From positions 1-64,000 of the forward strand of contig NW_027554289.1 in the NCBI RefSeq assembly GCF_964340395.1: 64,000 bases of DNA, written 5' to 3'. This document shows, in pieces, positions 52,201-63,226 of this stretch. This DNA comes from Glandiceps talaboti. Lineage: Eukaryota; Hemichordata; Enteropneusta; Spengelidae. The notes beneath the pieces were generated by a model that worked only from the letters and a program-made list of their open reading frames with translations, had not been told where the DNA came from and did no database searches. The position numbers and the translations under genes are program-made. The stretch's first letter is position 1. Every line of letters starts with the position of its first letter.

Positions 52201-54345
52201 TGGTTACCAGATTGGCTTATTGTTATGACTAACCTGCCTAGCCTGTCTATGATATTTGCATCAATGCACTTAATCTGTGGTGAACAAACACACAGGTGAT
52301 ATTTATTTCTCATACCATAAACAACAGTTATTACTTAGAACTATTACTATGTTATCAGTACCAGTCATGCACAAAATGCAGCTGTATTTAGACTTCATAT
52401 ATATATCATGTGAATTAACAGATTCAGTCTTTTGAAATAGACTTTGTATTGAAATGTGAACATATATTAATATTCAAGAAATTTGGGTACTGTAATCTAC
52501 AAATAAAAGTTTGTAATGAAATGTGAACACAAATTTTGCCTTTTAATATCATACCAAATATCATATATAATTTTCTAATAAACTTAGTATCAAAATGTGA
52601 ACATACATTGATATTGAAGAATTTTGGCCATGCCATATACACCAGCTAAAGGTATGATAATCTTCAAATAAACTTGGCATAGGAATGTGAGCACAACTGT
52701 GGAGTTATAGTATGTGAGAACTTTGACCACCATACCATATAAGTATCAGACAAATGCACAACAGTATGAAATCTACACATAAACTTAGAAGAGAAATGTA
52801 AACACAAATTTAGTTGGAATTTTGACCCTGCCATACCATATCAGACAAATATGGTACAGTCACCTATAGGAATGTAGCATAGCCTGGAGGGAATTTCACC
52901 TAATAAATTTCAACATCAAATTGGGCATTCTACAGTGTTTCAAACATCAGTAGCCATTTTAACGAGGGCCTACACCATGTTATGACCATTAGCCATGAGT
53001 ATTGAAATATTGTTAGACTTGTTGAATGGTTACAAAGTGTCTTTTTTGACATGTAATGATACAATATGTGATACAATTAACATCATCTGTTGCCAGTTGG
53101 AATTTAATAACGCTCATCCAAATGGAAAAAATTGACAGCAGGAAAGGTTTTCTGGATTAAATATTTAGAGCAACATGATTAGTTTCCAGGTAATAATACA
53201 AGAAATTAATTAAGTTCGAATTCATTTCATGCATGACTGTTATGTGATGTTTATGTGTCCGTTTAATACTAAATTGAATTTGCAAATTAACATACTGAAA
53301 TTGACAATATCGGTTATTTAATTTGATCGGTAATGAAAATCAACCATTGTTCTCACCACTAGACATGGGTTCATCATGTTTATCAGGCAGCCAGCATCTC
53401 GTTATTTTTCACCTCTCACAAATAATTGCACAGACCTGGCCAAAACAATAAACTTTAAAAACCCACATAAACACAATCTAGGGATTTACATAATGACACT
53501 TCGATTTTGAGTGCTATTAAACTTGGTGATAATGGTCATGATCAGTTGATCAGAGTTTAGCCAGAATACAAATTTACAGAGAGGCTTATTGTGTTTATCA
53601 CGGCTCACAAGGAAGCCCTACAAGTGTGTAAAGTGAGTACATATAAATGTCTTTGGAAAATATAGCTAGCTGTATTATACATTAAAGCAAACCACAATGA
53701 CATAGCTCGTCTATGTGTTATCATCTTCGCCAATTCATTAAGTTCAAACTTGTCCCTATAACCTCAAAAATCCACAACTGACATTGAAATCCTAGCGACT
53801 GGAGTGGCAATGTAACCAAGAAATTGGGACAATATGTCTTCAGTTTATTCTGCAGGATAAATAAACTGACTGACAGCAGTGAGGTCACAGACTATGTACT
53901 TGCGTCTACAGTGCCCTTTTACCTCTGGGACTCGACAATATTTTCATTGCCCGGACTATGAGACCGGGGAAGTACGTGTGAAAAGACTGCGAAACTTGAC
54001 AAATTTACTCTACTTTGAGTCTGTTCGAGGTTCTAAAATTGTCAATGTAGTGAACTCAAGATAACGAGCAAACGTGCAAACAGATTAAAACTTGCGAACG
54101 TTTACTACAACGATGAGCACTAGTATGTGCTTCCTGTTGAATGCCACAAAGGAAGATCGATCTATGCTGTCCTTAAGTTTACCTATTCAACATACAGAAG
54201 ACAAACTGTTATAAAGAAATGAATCAACAACAAGCATGTCGTGCTCTTTCCCCACCTTCTGAACGTGCAATCTGTACGCTCTCTGGTCCCATTTTTTCTG
54301 TAAGAGTTTGTTCCCAGTTGGAAAGGTGTTGGGAGGACGAGGCAT
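33807..54345 (-). CDS. CFAP97 (hemingway)-domain annexin fusion protein, 18 exons, 632 aa
   Basis: Exons, 5' to 3' on the minus strand: 54256-54345, 47805-47885, 47252-47373, 45427-45535, 43914-44039, 42204-42263, 41584-41676, 41357-41438, 39587-39681, 39260-39373, 38413-38469, 37284-37400, 36665-36838, 36205-36280, 35792-35901, 35371-35511, 34572-34760, 33807-33869. Borders are AG/GT, all phases agree, and the lengths sum to 633 codons with stop. Residues about 10-115 form a CFAP97 domain, typical of axoneme-linked proteins. Residues about 135-237 are an acidic then basic linker. Residues about 238-545 are four annexin repeats. Residues 550-632 are a basic Pro/Lys-rich tail. Annexins bind acidic membranes, usually with calcium, but the usual calcium residues are mostly lost here. 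Inference: a ciliary protein that may link axoneme and membrane. A two-gene model is less likely, because no stop, start or phase break falls between the halves. Transcript data would settle this. Confidence 0.88.
35371..41438 (-). other. Annexin core exons (8-16), four repeats with eroded calcium sites
   Basis: Repeat 1 starts GDAAMLFKATKGMGG. Repeat 2 holds GIGTIEATLIEILCTRNNA. Repeat 3 holds EEDAKELLETEEQDRWNTQ and LRAVIDEYAKMTGK. Repeat 4 holds LTGAGDGTTLVRIIMTRSE and IKKIYKKRYSHTLEDDLE. The order and spacing follow vertebrate annexins such as A5. Compared by eye with annexin A5, the type II loop GxGT is GMGG in repeat 1, GIGT in repeat 2, WNT for WGT in repeat 3, and GAGD with one residue fewer in repeat 4. 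The distal acidic ligand looks changed to K, N or K in repeats 1, 2 and 4. Only repeat 3 keeps an acidic residue there. Calcium-dependent membrane binding may therefore be weak or absent. Confidence 0.85.
36296..36381. repeat. 20-bp short tandem array, four copies
   Basis: Units of ATTGACCTACAGTCAAAATT lie on the acceptor side of exon 14 of the fusion gene (exon edge at 36280), another array close to an exon. Confidence 0.85.
42986..42999. promoter_or_regulatory. RFX X-box-like site in intron 5
   Basis: GTTGTCATGGTAAC fits the RYYRYY-N2-RRNRAC X-box pattern. A weaker neighbour, GGTTTCATAGCAAC, is at 43050-43063. Confidence 0.45.
44041..44310. repeat. 18-bp minisatellite abutting fusion-gene exon 5
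   Basis: About fourteen units of GAAATAGACACCATCAAA, with variants and one-base length changes, start right at the splice acceptor of exon 5 (44040-44041). On the coding strand the unit reads TTTGATGGTGTCTATTTC, and the real acceptor reads GGTTTTGTCTATTTCAG, so the unit appears to be an amplified polypyrimidine tract. The VYFFGG-like open frames across it are repeat translation, not protein. Confidence 0.9.
45168..45181. promoter_or_regulatory. RFX X-box-like site in intron 4
   Basis: GTTGCTATGGCAAC differs by one base from the symmetric X-box GTTGCCATGGCAAC, which RFX factors bind at ciliary genes. It lies inside the CFAP97-annexin gene. Function is inferred. Confidence 0.5.
46119..46198. 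repeat. (AT)n microsatellite
   Basis: About 40 AT units in intron 3 of the fusion gene. The open frame across it is repeat translation. Confidence 0.97.
46336..46349. promoter_or_regulatory. RFX X-box-like site in intron 3
   Basis: GTCACCATGGTAAC fits the X-box pattern. Weaker versions lie in intron 1 at 51418-51431 (GTTGCCATAGATAC) and 52194-52207 (GTTGCTATGGTTAC). Confidence 0.45.
46991..47090. repeat. Inverted repeat with arms of about 23 bases
   Basis: ACATTTTATCTCACTGTGAA (46991) pairs with TTCACAGTGAAATAAAATGT (47069-47088), with one mismatch. Weaker pairing continues outward. It lies in fusion-gene intron 3. Confidence 0.65.
47252..54345 (-). other. CFAP97 domain exons (1-3, completed by exon 4)
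   Basis: Exon 1 encodes MPRPPNTFPTGNKLLQKKWD and ends HVQK. Exon 2 gives MRSMKAGLDNREPHSYVHLQ then LRLKKIQ. Exon 3 gives AEEERQATIEHENRILLAKL and then the NWN block. Exon 4 (45427-45535) begins SLNRPHMERQLQKIEQEN. The order (KKWDxR, then a Pro/His loop, then LxLKKxQxEEERxxxIExxNRxLL, then DNWN, then SLNRxxRxxEL-like) is the CFAP97/hemingway family pattern as I remember it. Intron 1 alone spans 6.4 kb. Domain calls are from pattern memory and have not been checked against a database. Confidence 0.85.
52430..52860. repeat. Degenerate tandem repeat in fusion-gene intron 1
   Basis: The phrase GAAATGTGAACA recurs about every 70-120 bases, with AATAAACTTAG before it and CATACCATAT phrases after it. 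There are five or six diverged units. Confidence 0.75.
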
Positions 54346-54720
54346 CTTCAGTGTTGAACTCATAAGTAGTGGAATTGTTCGCTGACTCAGACTGGCAAGA
54401 AAGCAGACAGCGATCTTTCAGTGTACGGGTATCCTAGTTGAAAAGCATGCGGGATAATATTTCGTCTATCCCCAAGGAGCGAAGCCTCCGGTCGCGGTCG
54501 GTCAGTTCGATCGATCAACGCTCCCTCGAGCTCGTTAATAAAACTGAAACGACGACGAAATAGTGGAAGATTGGGGTAATTTCGGCTTCTTTCATCGGCT
54601 TTACTAGTTTGTCAACCACTAATCTGTTTTCACACTTCGATCGATGGGCTACGATCAGAACGGCAGGGCGCTATTGGGCAGTTTCATGAATAGGTAGGTT
54701 TACAAGCAACTATGGTTACG
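54346..54720 (-). promoter_or_regulatory. Promoter region of the CFAP97-annexin gene
   Basis: About 100-250 bases upstream of the start codon is a CpG-dense patch (54465-54560, with CGGTCGCGGTCGGTCAG and TCGATCGATC) that stands out from the AT-rich background. At 54706-54719 the sequence GCAACTATGGTTAC resembles an RFX X-box with one or two departures. RFX factors drive ciliary genes in animals. I see no TATA box. Promoter function is inferred from position. Confidence 0.45.
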
Positions 54721-56097
54721 CCAAGTGCTTGCAAACATTGGGCTTCAAGCCATTGACACGGATCATAGCGTACTATTAGTAGCTGCAGGGTACGCTTTTA
54801 AATTATATGTTCTAAGTCTGCATGAATATATGTCAATTCACTGATATTCTGATAATATTATTATTTGATTTTAGTTGAAGTGCTCACCTGATACCGTACT
54901 TAATTAAATATGAAATCATTTTGCAATCTTCTCGAACCTGTGCTGCTAACAACGCATTATATTTCAGTGATATGCAAATTAGCAGAAAAACAAACTTCAA
55001 CGACGTGCCTGACTTTCTTTAATTATAGCAATATCTTGTACCATTTGTTTATTTGTTTGTTTTGATAAAACGTGACAGCTCTTCATTTCACTTACATGTA
55101 AGACCAAAAATTATCGGGGGGGGGGGTGTAACTTGAATATCATCATTTTCTAACGTCACTTATTGCTAGGAGCGAAAAATCAAAGATACGGTATTTCAAA
55201 TTTCATAGCTAGCTAGCATGACCATAATAAGGGGCGAGAGCAATATAGTGTGGGATGAAAACTAATTTGTAGGCCTCAAACCCCATACCCTCACCCCCAC
55301 CTCCACCCCAACCCCCATTCTAACTTAATAGGCCAAAATTGAAGATTATTTCTGAGACCACATTAAATTTCAAATCAGTGTGTAGTTAGCCTGTTTACGT
55401 ACATTCCGTTTAATCTCTCACAAAAATCCTCTTTTATTGACACTTTAATGTATTTCAGTGTCATGCAATTAGAAAAAATTCTTTCATTTCTCAATTTGAC
55501 GATATATTTTTTAAAAAAGAAATATTATTTTGTATTTTAAGGGGTAAAAAACAGGTTCCGTTAAAAAAAAATAGAATCGTTTTTGTATGATAAGAACTAA
55601 TATGGTCCAAACCCCACACCCAAACTCGTGACAAAAATGTTGGGGTTTTTTGTTCATACATTGAACTACTGATCTCGACCCTAACAGAGAAGTGCAGTGA
55701 GATGGGTATGTACATTTGAATGGTATTTATTTTGTTGGTTTGATTTCCATGAGACTTCTGAACTACACGTGTGTGTATTCATGTTTTTGAAAGTCACGTT
55801 CTCACTCAATTGGAAAAAAAATGAACACTATTTTGAAAAACCAGTGTATATTTCTACACAACTATATATTATCGTGTTGAGTTGTCATATTTTTCTTTTT
55901 AGAAATTGAATATTGTTAAGCTCTCTGTTCCTGTGGCTTCCTTGCAAATAAACGTAAAGCGGCACTACCTACTACTTTTAAAAAAAATTGTTAGTGGATG
56001 TAACAACTTACTCATAATATCGTAAACCCTGGAGAGTATTGAATCACCTGTGGGTGAACGTATTTTTTGTAGCTGTACACATAATAAATCAAAATGA

Positions 56098-56247
56098 TAA
56101 ATAAAATAAAATAAAATAAAATAAAATAAAATAAAATAAAATAAAATAAAATAAAATAAAATAAAATAAAATAAAATAAAATAAAATAAAATAAAATAAA
56201 ATAAAATAAAATAAAATAAAATAAAATAAAATAAAATAAAATAAAAT
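56098..56247. repeat. (AAAAT)n microsatellite, about 30 copies
   Basis: A near-perfect pentanucleotide array in the spacer upstream of the fusion gene. The minus-strand frames reading FILFY repeats are artefacts. Confidence 0.97.
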
Positions 56248-57299
56248 CGATTTTTGGGGTCGCAATCAAAAATCAATGCCCTTAGCGGCGATCATGATTT
56301 ATCCAAGTAAAATACCAGTCAGTGTTAATTACTTTATTATTTGGTTAATTCTCCTCGATGCATCAACTTCCGACCTTTTGTTACTTTTCCTGTCTCTCTG
56401 TGACCATTTTCTTCACTATGAAAACACGGGTGTACACAATTTGGGAAAAAACGAAAGTAATCTGCAATATCTGATAGGTGGCGCACATCACCATATGGCT
56501 GTCGTTCTACTTGGCTTGCACTGAATATTGGTGGATAACATTTGAATTTTGTAGCATACAAAATAACTCAATTTCAACACTCAGTGAGCAGCTCTTTATG
56601 TGACAAGAAAACAAAAACTGACACAGGTGCAATGTTCTTGAAAAAATGATTACTTTTAATGAACAGTAGTCACTCATAAAATATAAAGACCATTTGAAAG
56701 ACGGTGTAAATAGCAATATTATACAAACACAAGGCAAAGTCTAAACCTATGCCTAGTTACAAATTGAAAGTTAACAGGTAGAAGTGAAATGATTTGATAT
56801 ATTCATCCACGTCAAACACAAGGTTTTCCTTGAACTACCTACATGTATTGCACTCAATACCTGTGGAGTTGTCATACATCAATAGCACTACAGGAAATCA
56901 TGAGCAAAGCTACTGGCAGAATCTAGACATTTGACCATTAGTTTCTGGCTGAAACATAAGACTTTTCACCCTTGGTTTCTGAATTTCTGTAGCCCTTGTG
57001 CTTATAATTTCAATCAAACCTGTACCCATTACCCTGCCAAGTAACCCCCCTCCCCCCCTTCCTGAGATGGGCCCCCTGGGACGTTATTACAAAATCAGTG
57101 AGGAGAATTGAACATATCTTTCACTTTTCCTTTTACCAAAATCTGTGAATACCACTGAAATATGAATGACTTTTTTTACATGTACAACATACTTGTTTAT
57201 CAGACTGTAATGATGTCATTGGTCTGGGCTTATATCAGCCTCCCCTATTAAATGGGCAACAATAACTTGGGGAGAGGGAGATTAGATCGCACCCACAAT

Positions 57300-57391
57300 G
57301 GTAGTCTGTAAGGTACGCCATGACAGGGCGCCCTCACACATCGGCCAACAGCCGATGAGGGCGGAATGTCACGACTAGCTTACAGTCTACC
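57300..57391. repeat. 92-base imperfect palindrome
   Basis: GGTAGTCTGTAAG pairs with CTTACAGTCTACC at the ends. CATGACA pairs with TGTCACG further in, GCCCTC with GAGGGC, and ATCGGC with GCCGAT around a CAACA loop. It is GC-rich in an AT-rich spacer. It could be a tiny foldback element or a structured RNA; the sequence does not decide. Confidence 0.7.
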
Positions 57392-58612
57392 ACAAGGGCT
57401 GATCTGTCAGTCTAAATTGTTACAGGCCCATGTCATATAAGGATTCAAATTTAAGCGACTGAAAAAAACAGCAGTACTCTGGAAGAGCTAAACAAAAAAC
57501 GTTGTCCTGCACAAAAAGAATGTCCTGTCTAATCCTTATGGCATCACAGATAGGATACCAAGATTGTGAGCTTCAAATGTTTGACTTTAAAAGATTTTTT
57601 TTTATATTGATATAAATTTAAAAACAGCAAAATGCATCACTGTGAAAATATATGGAAACAATTAAAATGTGTAAAGTATAAATTAGAAAGAAATATGTAA
57701 AAATTTGTGGGAACACTGTATTCAATACAAAACATACATTTATACACTAAAATACAGATTTCTATTCGAAAGTATTTATTTATTTAATTAATTAATAATT
57801 AATTTTTATTGATTATTGGCCAACATAATATCATAAATATAAATTTCTTGTACTTGATTAAAATTACAAAAATAAAGTACATATACACACGGTTACATTT
57901 CATTTTTAAAAGTAAACCAACAGAACAATAACATACAATACAAAATATGTACCAATATCAGTAACAAACTAAGAACACAAAATGCATCTGGCATGAGTTG
58001 TGATGGATATTGCTATTGGTTGTAGACTGTATCTAAACTATTTTACTGTATTGCTTGTTTTCATAATCTATGTAAAAAAACACTCAAGGCACGCTCTCAT
58101 GTCATGGAGTTGTAAATTGGTTGGTTTGACGGTACAGTGTTGTGTACATCTATCTGAGTTTTTAATTTGGTTAGGATCAAAGCATCATGGCAAAGTTCAC
58201 AGCCAAGAATACAACATCCTGTGTGTAATAATATGTTTGTGACTGAAGAAAAAAGAAGAAACCCATATACAGTTGTTCCATGCACTGTGTATTTTGATAC
58301 ATGATACTTATTTTTACATTAAAGCTTTGCAATTATCTTTGTGACCTTTGCACAATGTATGAATTTCATATCTGTATGGGAAGTGACCTGAACTGAACTT
58401 TTCTCAAAATATCTTGACAAAGAGATTGTAAGATGAAATCAACACTTTTCATGAAGACTAAGATAACAGAAGCTGCATGACAGAAAAGAACACTAATACA
58501 GCTTGAGAATCAACACAACACAAATACTATTATACAATAGAAGACATAAAAAGTCTGAAAGAAGACAAAATAGCTAGCTACGCACAATGGTGCAGCATGT
58601 TGTTGGTGATGA

Positions 58613-61600
58613 CTATGTACACCATCTGAAGTCATAGATACATTTGCCTTGATACCATATGTGCATTAGTCTGTTACTTTCAGTTAAATTTTTATATTTA
58701 GCAATGTCCTGAGTGATAGCATTCTCCTGAGTCTGCAATATAAAAGAAAAGACAAAAGTATAAAATATGATAAAATCATACTCGTAAAACCAGAGCTGTT
58801 ATTTCTAAAACAGGACGTGATTTGCGATGTTGGATAAAATCAACATACACAAAGAAAATTTAAAATACTCTATTTTGATTAAGTCAGTACAATATACCAT
58901 GTTAGGGTATTCTCAATCAGGTCTGCCCCTTTCAGTGAAGTGGTGGGTCATAGGGCAAGACAGCCATAATATGACGTATCTCACAGTCTAAATATAGATC
59001 TAACTGCCCTATTTTAAAGAAGGGTATCGAGTTCCATATGATAGAAATACTTTAATGACAAACTATGATGGACTTTAATAGATGCAATACAAGTGTATTC
59101 ATTACTATAATTAGATATTATTCCCCAATGTTTTTCTTTAAGCAGCCAGGGAAAATGTAAGTGACCTAAGGGCCTTTCACTTATGAACTGAACGCCCTTA
59201 GGTAAGAGCATTTTGTGACTGAATGAAGAAAACATTTTTGGGGAAAAGCAAGTAATATTTTTAGTAGTACAGAACCAATGACGTAGACATGTTATTTCAT
59301 GATATAGAGTGACCTGGGGTATAAATCCCACATTTATTTTGTTTGATTACATTCAACTTGGTATAATGTCTCTTTGACAAGTATGTCAATTTGACAATGA
59401 TAAAAATGGTTCTGCAAGTACTTCAAATTTTTTTTAAGACAGATATGTTAAGTATCTGCGTATTCCGTGATCATCCCACTTTAACCTACGACCAATATTC
59501 CTTTGTGAATATTATCAGAACAGCTAAGCTCATACACAGCGCTACCATAAAAAAGTCGACCTTCAAAACTTCCGGTCCAACTTTCCAAAGTAGTGCTGCA
59601 TTCAGTGGGGGGGGGCCGCCATATTAGATTTTGTCATAAAACCATAGCATTCAAATACTAATGATAAGCATCATATTTAAAGGCAGATTTACTCATAAAC
59701 AATACAAATATGAATTACTATTTCTGTTCGATGAAATTTCTATATCACTAGAACAATTTTTGGGAAGACATGTAAAGGAACACTGGTTGACATACAAGAA
59801 CTGACTTCATTTATATACGCTGCACTAGCTTTTGGTGGAATTGCACATAATCATAATTTAACGGAATATATTTCAGAATTGAGCCAGTCTATTTTATCAA
59901 TAAACTAATTATTATTAACACCATGGATGTGTTATGTTAAATATGCATTTAAAAAAGTAGCGAACATGTGACATAAATCTCTGATATGGCAAAAGTGGCC
60001 GCCATTGAAGGCAGCCGTGTATATCACCGCTGGGTAGGAGTTTGCAGAACAGCATATTGTCTACGTACTTGTTGTGCCAGTAGCGACTCACGTCTGTGCA
60101 TTCACGCTGTACTTCATCAAATAACACACTTGTACAGTTGCTAGGATACATAAAATGCCGAAATGAAACTGAATTCAGATTAAAAAATACTACTAAGAAA
60201 CTTACCTTGAAGGGTACTGGGTATAACCTTTTCATATTACGTCTATTGTCATGCTCTAGAAATCCTTGCTTAAGGAAATCTTTTTCATCAGGTGAAAGGC
60301 ATTTATTGCATAGCTTACATTCCTGTATGGAAGAAAAATGATGAAAATTTGTAATCATTAAAAACAGAGCTGTGATATATAAATTCAGTTTCTCATGACA
60401 AATTTGACAAATCAGAGTATTTGAAATATTACATAAATTTTCTATGGCAAGTGTAATATAGACTGATTCAGAGAGGTTTCACTTGAGTTGTCTGATAACT
60501 CTTATTTGAAATATCACAGTAAGCTGAGGTGTGTAATCCACTGTGTAGTGTTTAAATATAATGCAATAAAGTAATCAGTTCATGACATAATCACCATGTC
60601 AAACTTTAATTTAATAGCAGATGCAATGATTGTATGTATGTTATCTCTCTTCTATGTAATCAGACACTTGGAGGTGTTTGTGTTTGTAACAAATAAAGGC
60701 TACGCTGTGAAGTTTCTTTGAAAAGAATAACTGAAAAGTAGCACTGGAATAATGGTACTACCAGACTTTCATGTATGACACTGTATGACACTAGTATGGT
60801 ATGTCTGGCGCCGTCTTTGAATCTTGGATTGAATAGTGGTTTTTTACTCATATCTCAAGGAATGTAAACCGTGGTCACAAAGAGGTGAATTGTGCCTTTC
60901 AGCATGACAGAGATATCACAATAAAGTACTGCAACACTGAGTTGGAATTAGTTTCCATGTAAGCAGTCGTTCATGATACAACCCTTACCTGGGGGAAACA
61001 TGTTCTGCAAGCATCACTGGCGCACTTTGCTCCAAACACTGAGATGTCTTTGTCACTAACCAACATATTTTTCTCATCAGTTGAACTGTAACCCAAGATA
61101 CAACACAACAGTTGAAATAGTGCCCTCACACTACCATCTTGAGAAAGCAGGTTTGATATAAACAAACACAAGTATGGTTGTCTGCTGTTATTATTCTTTA
61201 CTGGTGCCAATGCTTTGATCACAACTATCAGGTGTTTTTCAGGGTTTCAACATAACATAACCTACCAAAAATTGCCATCAGCTTTTTACACTTTGTATAA
61301 TTATTTGGTGTCAATATTCATACTTTCACACATAAAATTTTATTATCAAGTAATAAAACTACAAATACTGCATTAGAATTATGCATGAATGTAAAATGAA
61401 GCCACTGACTAAGCAGTTTTATGGACAGTTTATTAAAAAAGGGATTAAAATTATGAAGTTCCTGGTACCTATCTCATTCCCAGTGTATAATATCTTGTTT
61501 TTTTATCTCTTGTATTCAACACTTTTATAGGTTTTTGTTAAATCAATTTTACCCAATGCCTAAACAGGACAATACCAGAACTTTTGCTAAAATTGATACT

Positions 61601-63226
61601 TATAGGTACTTACTTTGCTAAAATTGATACTTCTTGTTGATCAATTTGTTGCTAAAAACAGAACTAACAACTTACCTATGCTGAGAACTTGTAGGTATTG
61701 GTCTAGCGACTCCTACTAAGTTGAGATAGTTGTAGATAACTTGTTCATACATGAGTTTATTAGGTCCAAAATGTTTAGAAGAAAGATTTGGTGACATGTT
61801 TACCTGCAATAGATTGAGCATGTCAAAAATATTTACACCAAATATACTGCTTAGCATTTCAACTTGCAAAGGACGTGTTCTATAACGGTCAGTTTAACCT
61901 TTGACCTCACTCATATACAAATCAGAAAACAGTTCAATGACCTTGAAGTGATCAGGTGACACTGACAATAGTTTTGTTTTGTTTCTCTCAAGTATGGTCA
62001 AACAAGTCTTCATAGAACCATAGACCCTACACGAAACGTAGGGTCTATGATAGAACACAGCCCCTCAAACACTTTACTCCTGTCACAGTGTGACTAACAA
62101 ATGAAATAAACGCATGCATGTATTGCCCTTGTTCTTAATTTAATGTACCCAAGATTTTCCTAAAGATTGGTCACACCTAACTACTACAAAGTGTCTGTGA
62201 TATGCAAGAAATGGCTGGATGTTGATAATTGATCCTGAAGGTCAAAGTCAAGGGTCAAATGTCAATGTCTTAACAGAAAGCTTGCCCCCCGATAATATGG
62301 GGTAGCCACTTCAATGGCGGCTCTATGTATTATAGTTTTTCAAACACAATGATGTATTGTGGACGAATGGGGGGTTGGGGGGGTTGGGGGGTTCTGGTTC
62401 TGAAAAGTGAGCTTTCTCAGTGATATGTGAGACATCACTGAAGTTCTAAATAAATTCCTCCATCTCAACCATTGCTTATTCATCATTCAAGATCTAATAC
62501 CCTTTCAAGCTTTATGGAAAACTTACCTCCATTAAATACACGTTAAGATTTTCATCTAATACGAAATCAAACCGAACTAATTCAACAAAATGTCTGTAAC
62601 AGAATAAAAAAGAATTGTCAATATCGTAAAAAATACATAACTTTTCTAAAATGTAAAAACTTACAGGTACCTTCTGATAGGAATATTGTCACCAACATGT
62701 TAATTCAGTTGTTGACAGTTTTTGCACTTTGACTTTGATGGTGTTCCAATCTTCAAATGAATATTAATGTGCTGTCATTTGGCTGAGTATGTGTTTACTT
62801 GTGTGTGAATGTAAATTGATGTGAGGAAAGAAATGAAATCTTTTACAAATGAAATGTACCTGAAAATACATTTATACAAAATACTATTATGTAACCATAA
62901 ATATGTATGAGTGAAGACAAATGCACTGGATCCAAAGAATACTGTCTTGTACTTACAACAGTTTGATGTATAGAGTCGTAAACTGTTCCCAAATATGTTG
63001 TGGGTTGCAGTACTTACCTGATTGACTTGAATTTATGGGCTGCACTGACCAGTTTGGGCTCAAAATAGGTAACAGTTTGGTGTATAAAGTCATAATCTGT
63101 TCCCAAATATGTTGTAGGCTGCAGTACTTACCTGATTGACTTGAATTTATGGGCTGCACTGACCAGTTTGGGCTCAAAATAGGTAACAGTTTGGTGTATA
63201 GAGTCATACATCTGATCCCAAATATG
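58613..63226 (-). CDS. TTL-family ligase, ttll-15-like, 3' part only
   Basis: Exons, 5' to 3' on the minus strand: 63132-63226, 62527-62593, 61676-61803, 60989-61085, 60206-60322, 58613-58732. Phases agree throughout. The TTL family joins amino acids (tyrosine, glutamate or glycine) to tubulin tails, using an ATP-grasp fold. The core end is seen as FVELVRFDFVLDENLNVYLM followed by EVNMSPNLSSKHF. The Glu and Asn of EVN are the usual metal-binding pair. Then come VARPIPTSSQHS, a cysteine-rich segment (CASDACRTCFPQ, ECKLCNKCLSPDEKDFLKQG, RRNMKRLYP) and the end HIWYQGKCIYDFRWCT with the stop at 58613-58615. The cysteine pairs and NMSPNLSS fit the ttll-15 group as I remember it. The N-terminal part lies beyond the right edge. 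Substrate and activity are not shown by the sequence. Confidence 0.85.
62012..62056. repeat. 31-base perfect hairpin flanked by 7-bp direct repeats
   Basis: CATAGACCCTAC, a loop of ACGAAAC, then GTAGGGTCTATG (62019-62049). ATAGAAC lies directly before (62012-62018) and directly after (62050-62056). This looks like a very small insertion with a target duplication, inside a TTLL intron. Confidence 0.75.
62955..63226 (-). repeat. Tandem duplication (period 114 bp) of a TTLL exon with its splice sites
   Basis: The functional exon copy is 63132-63226 (HIWDQMYDSIHQTVTYFEPK and on to KSIR). A full second copy starts at 63018 and a truncated third covers about 62955-63017. Each carries part of the exon and its flanks, including a CAG acceptor. 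The full second copy also keeps the GTAAGTAC donor. Both extra copies have lost a base relative to the first near DQMYD, so they read out of frame (EQIMTLYTKL, EQFTTLYIKL). They therefore look like dead exons or, if spliced in, frame-breaking ones. Confidence 0.85.

Larger units (their letters stand above)
54346..58612. other. Spacer between the fusion gene and the TTLL gene
   Basis: It holds the fusion gene's promoter region, a G tract near 55118-55126, the AAAAT array at 56098-56247 and a strong palindrome at 57300-57391. The block 57580-57960 is very AT-rich. Open frames here (for example 56337-56561 on the minus strand) show no recognisable family. The TTLL transcript's 3' end should lie just below 58613, but I could not pick a single polyadenylation signal. 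Confidence 0.45.

Noticed and set aside
55965-56276. FILFY-repeat open frames
   Set aside because: They are translation of the AAAAT array.
56337-56561. Minus-strand frame reading CYPPIFSASQVERQPYGDVR
   Set aside because: No recognisable domain, no splice context and a chance-level length.
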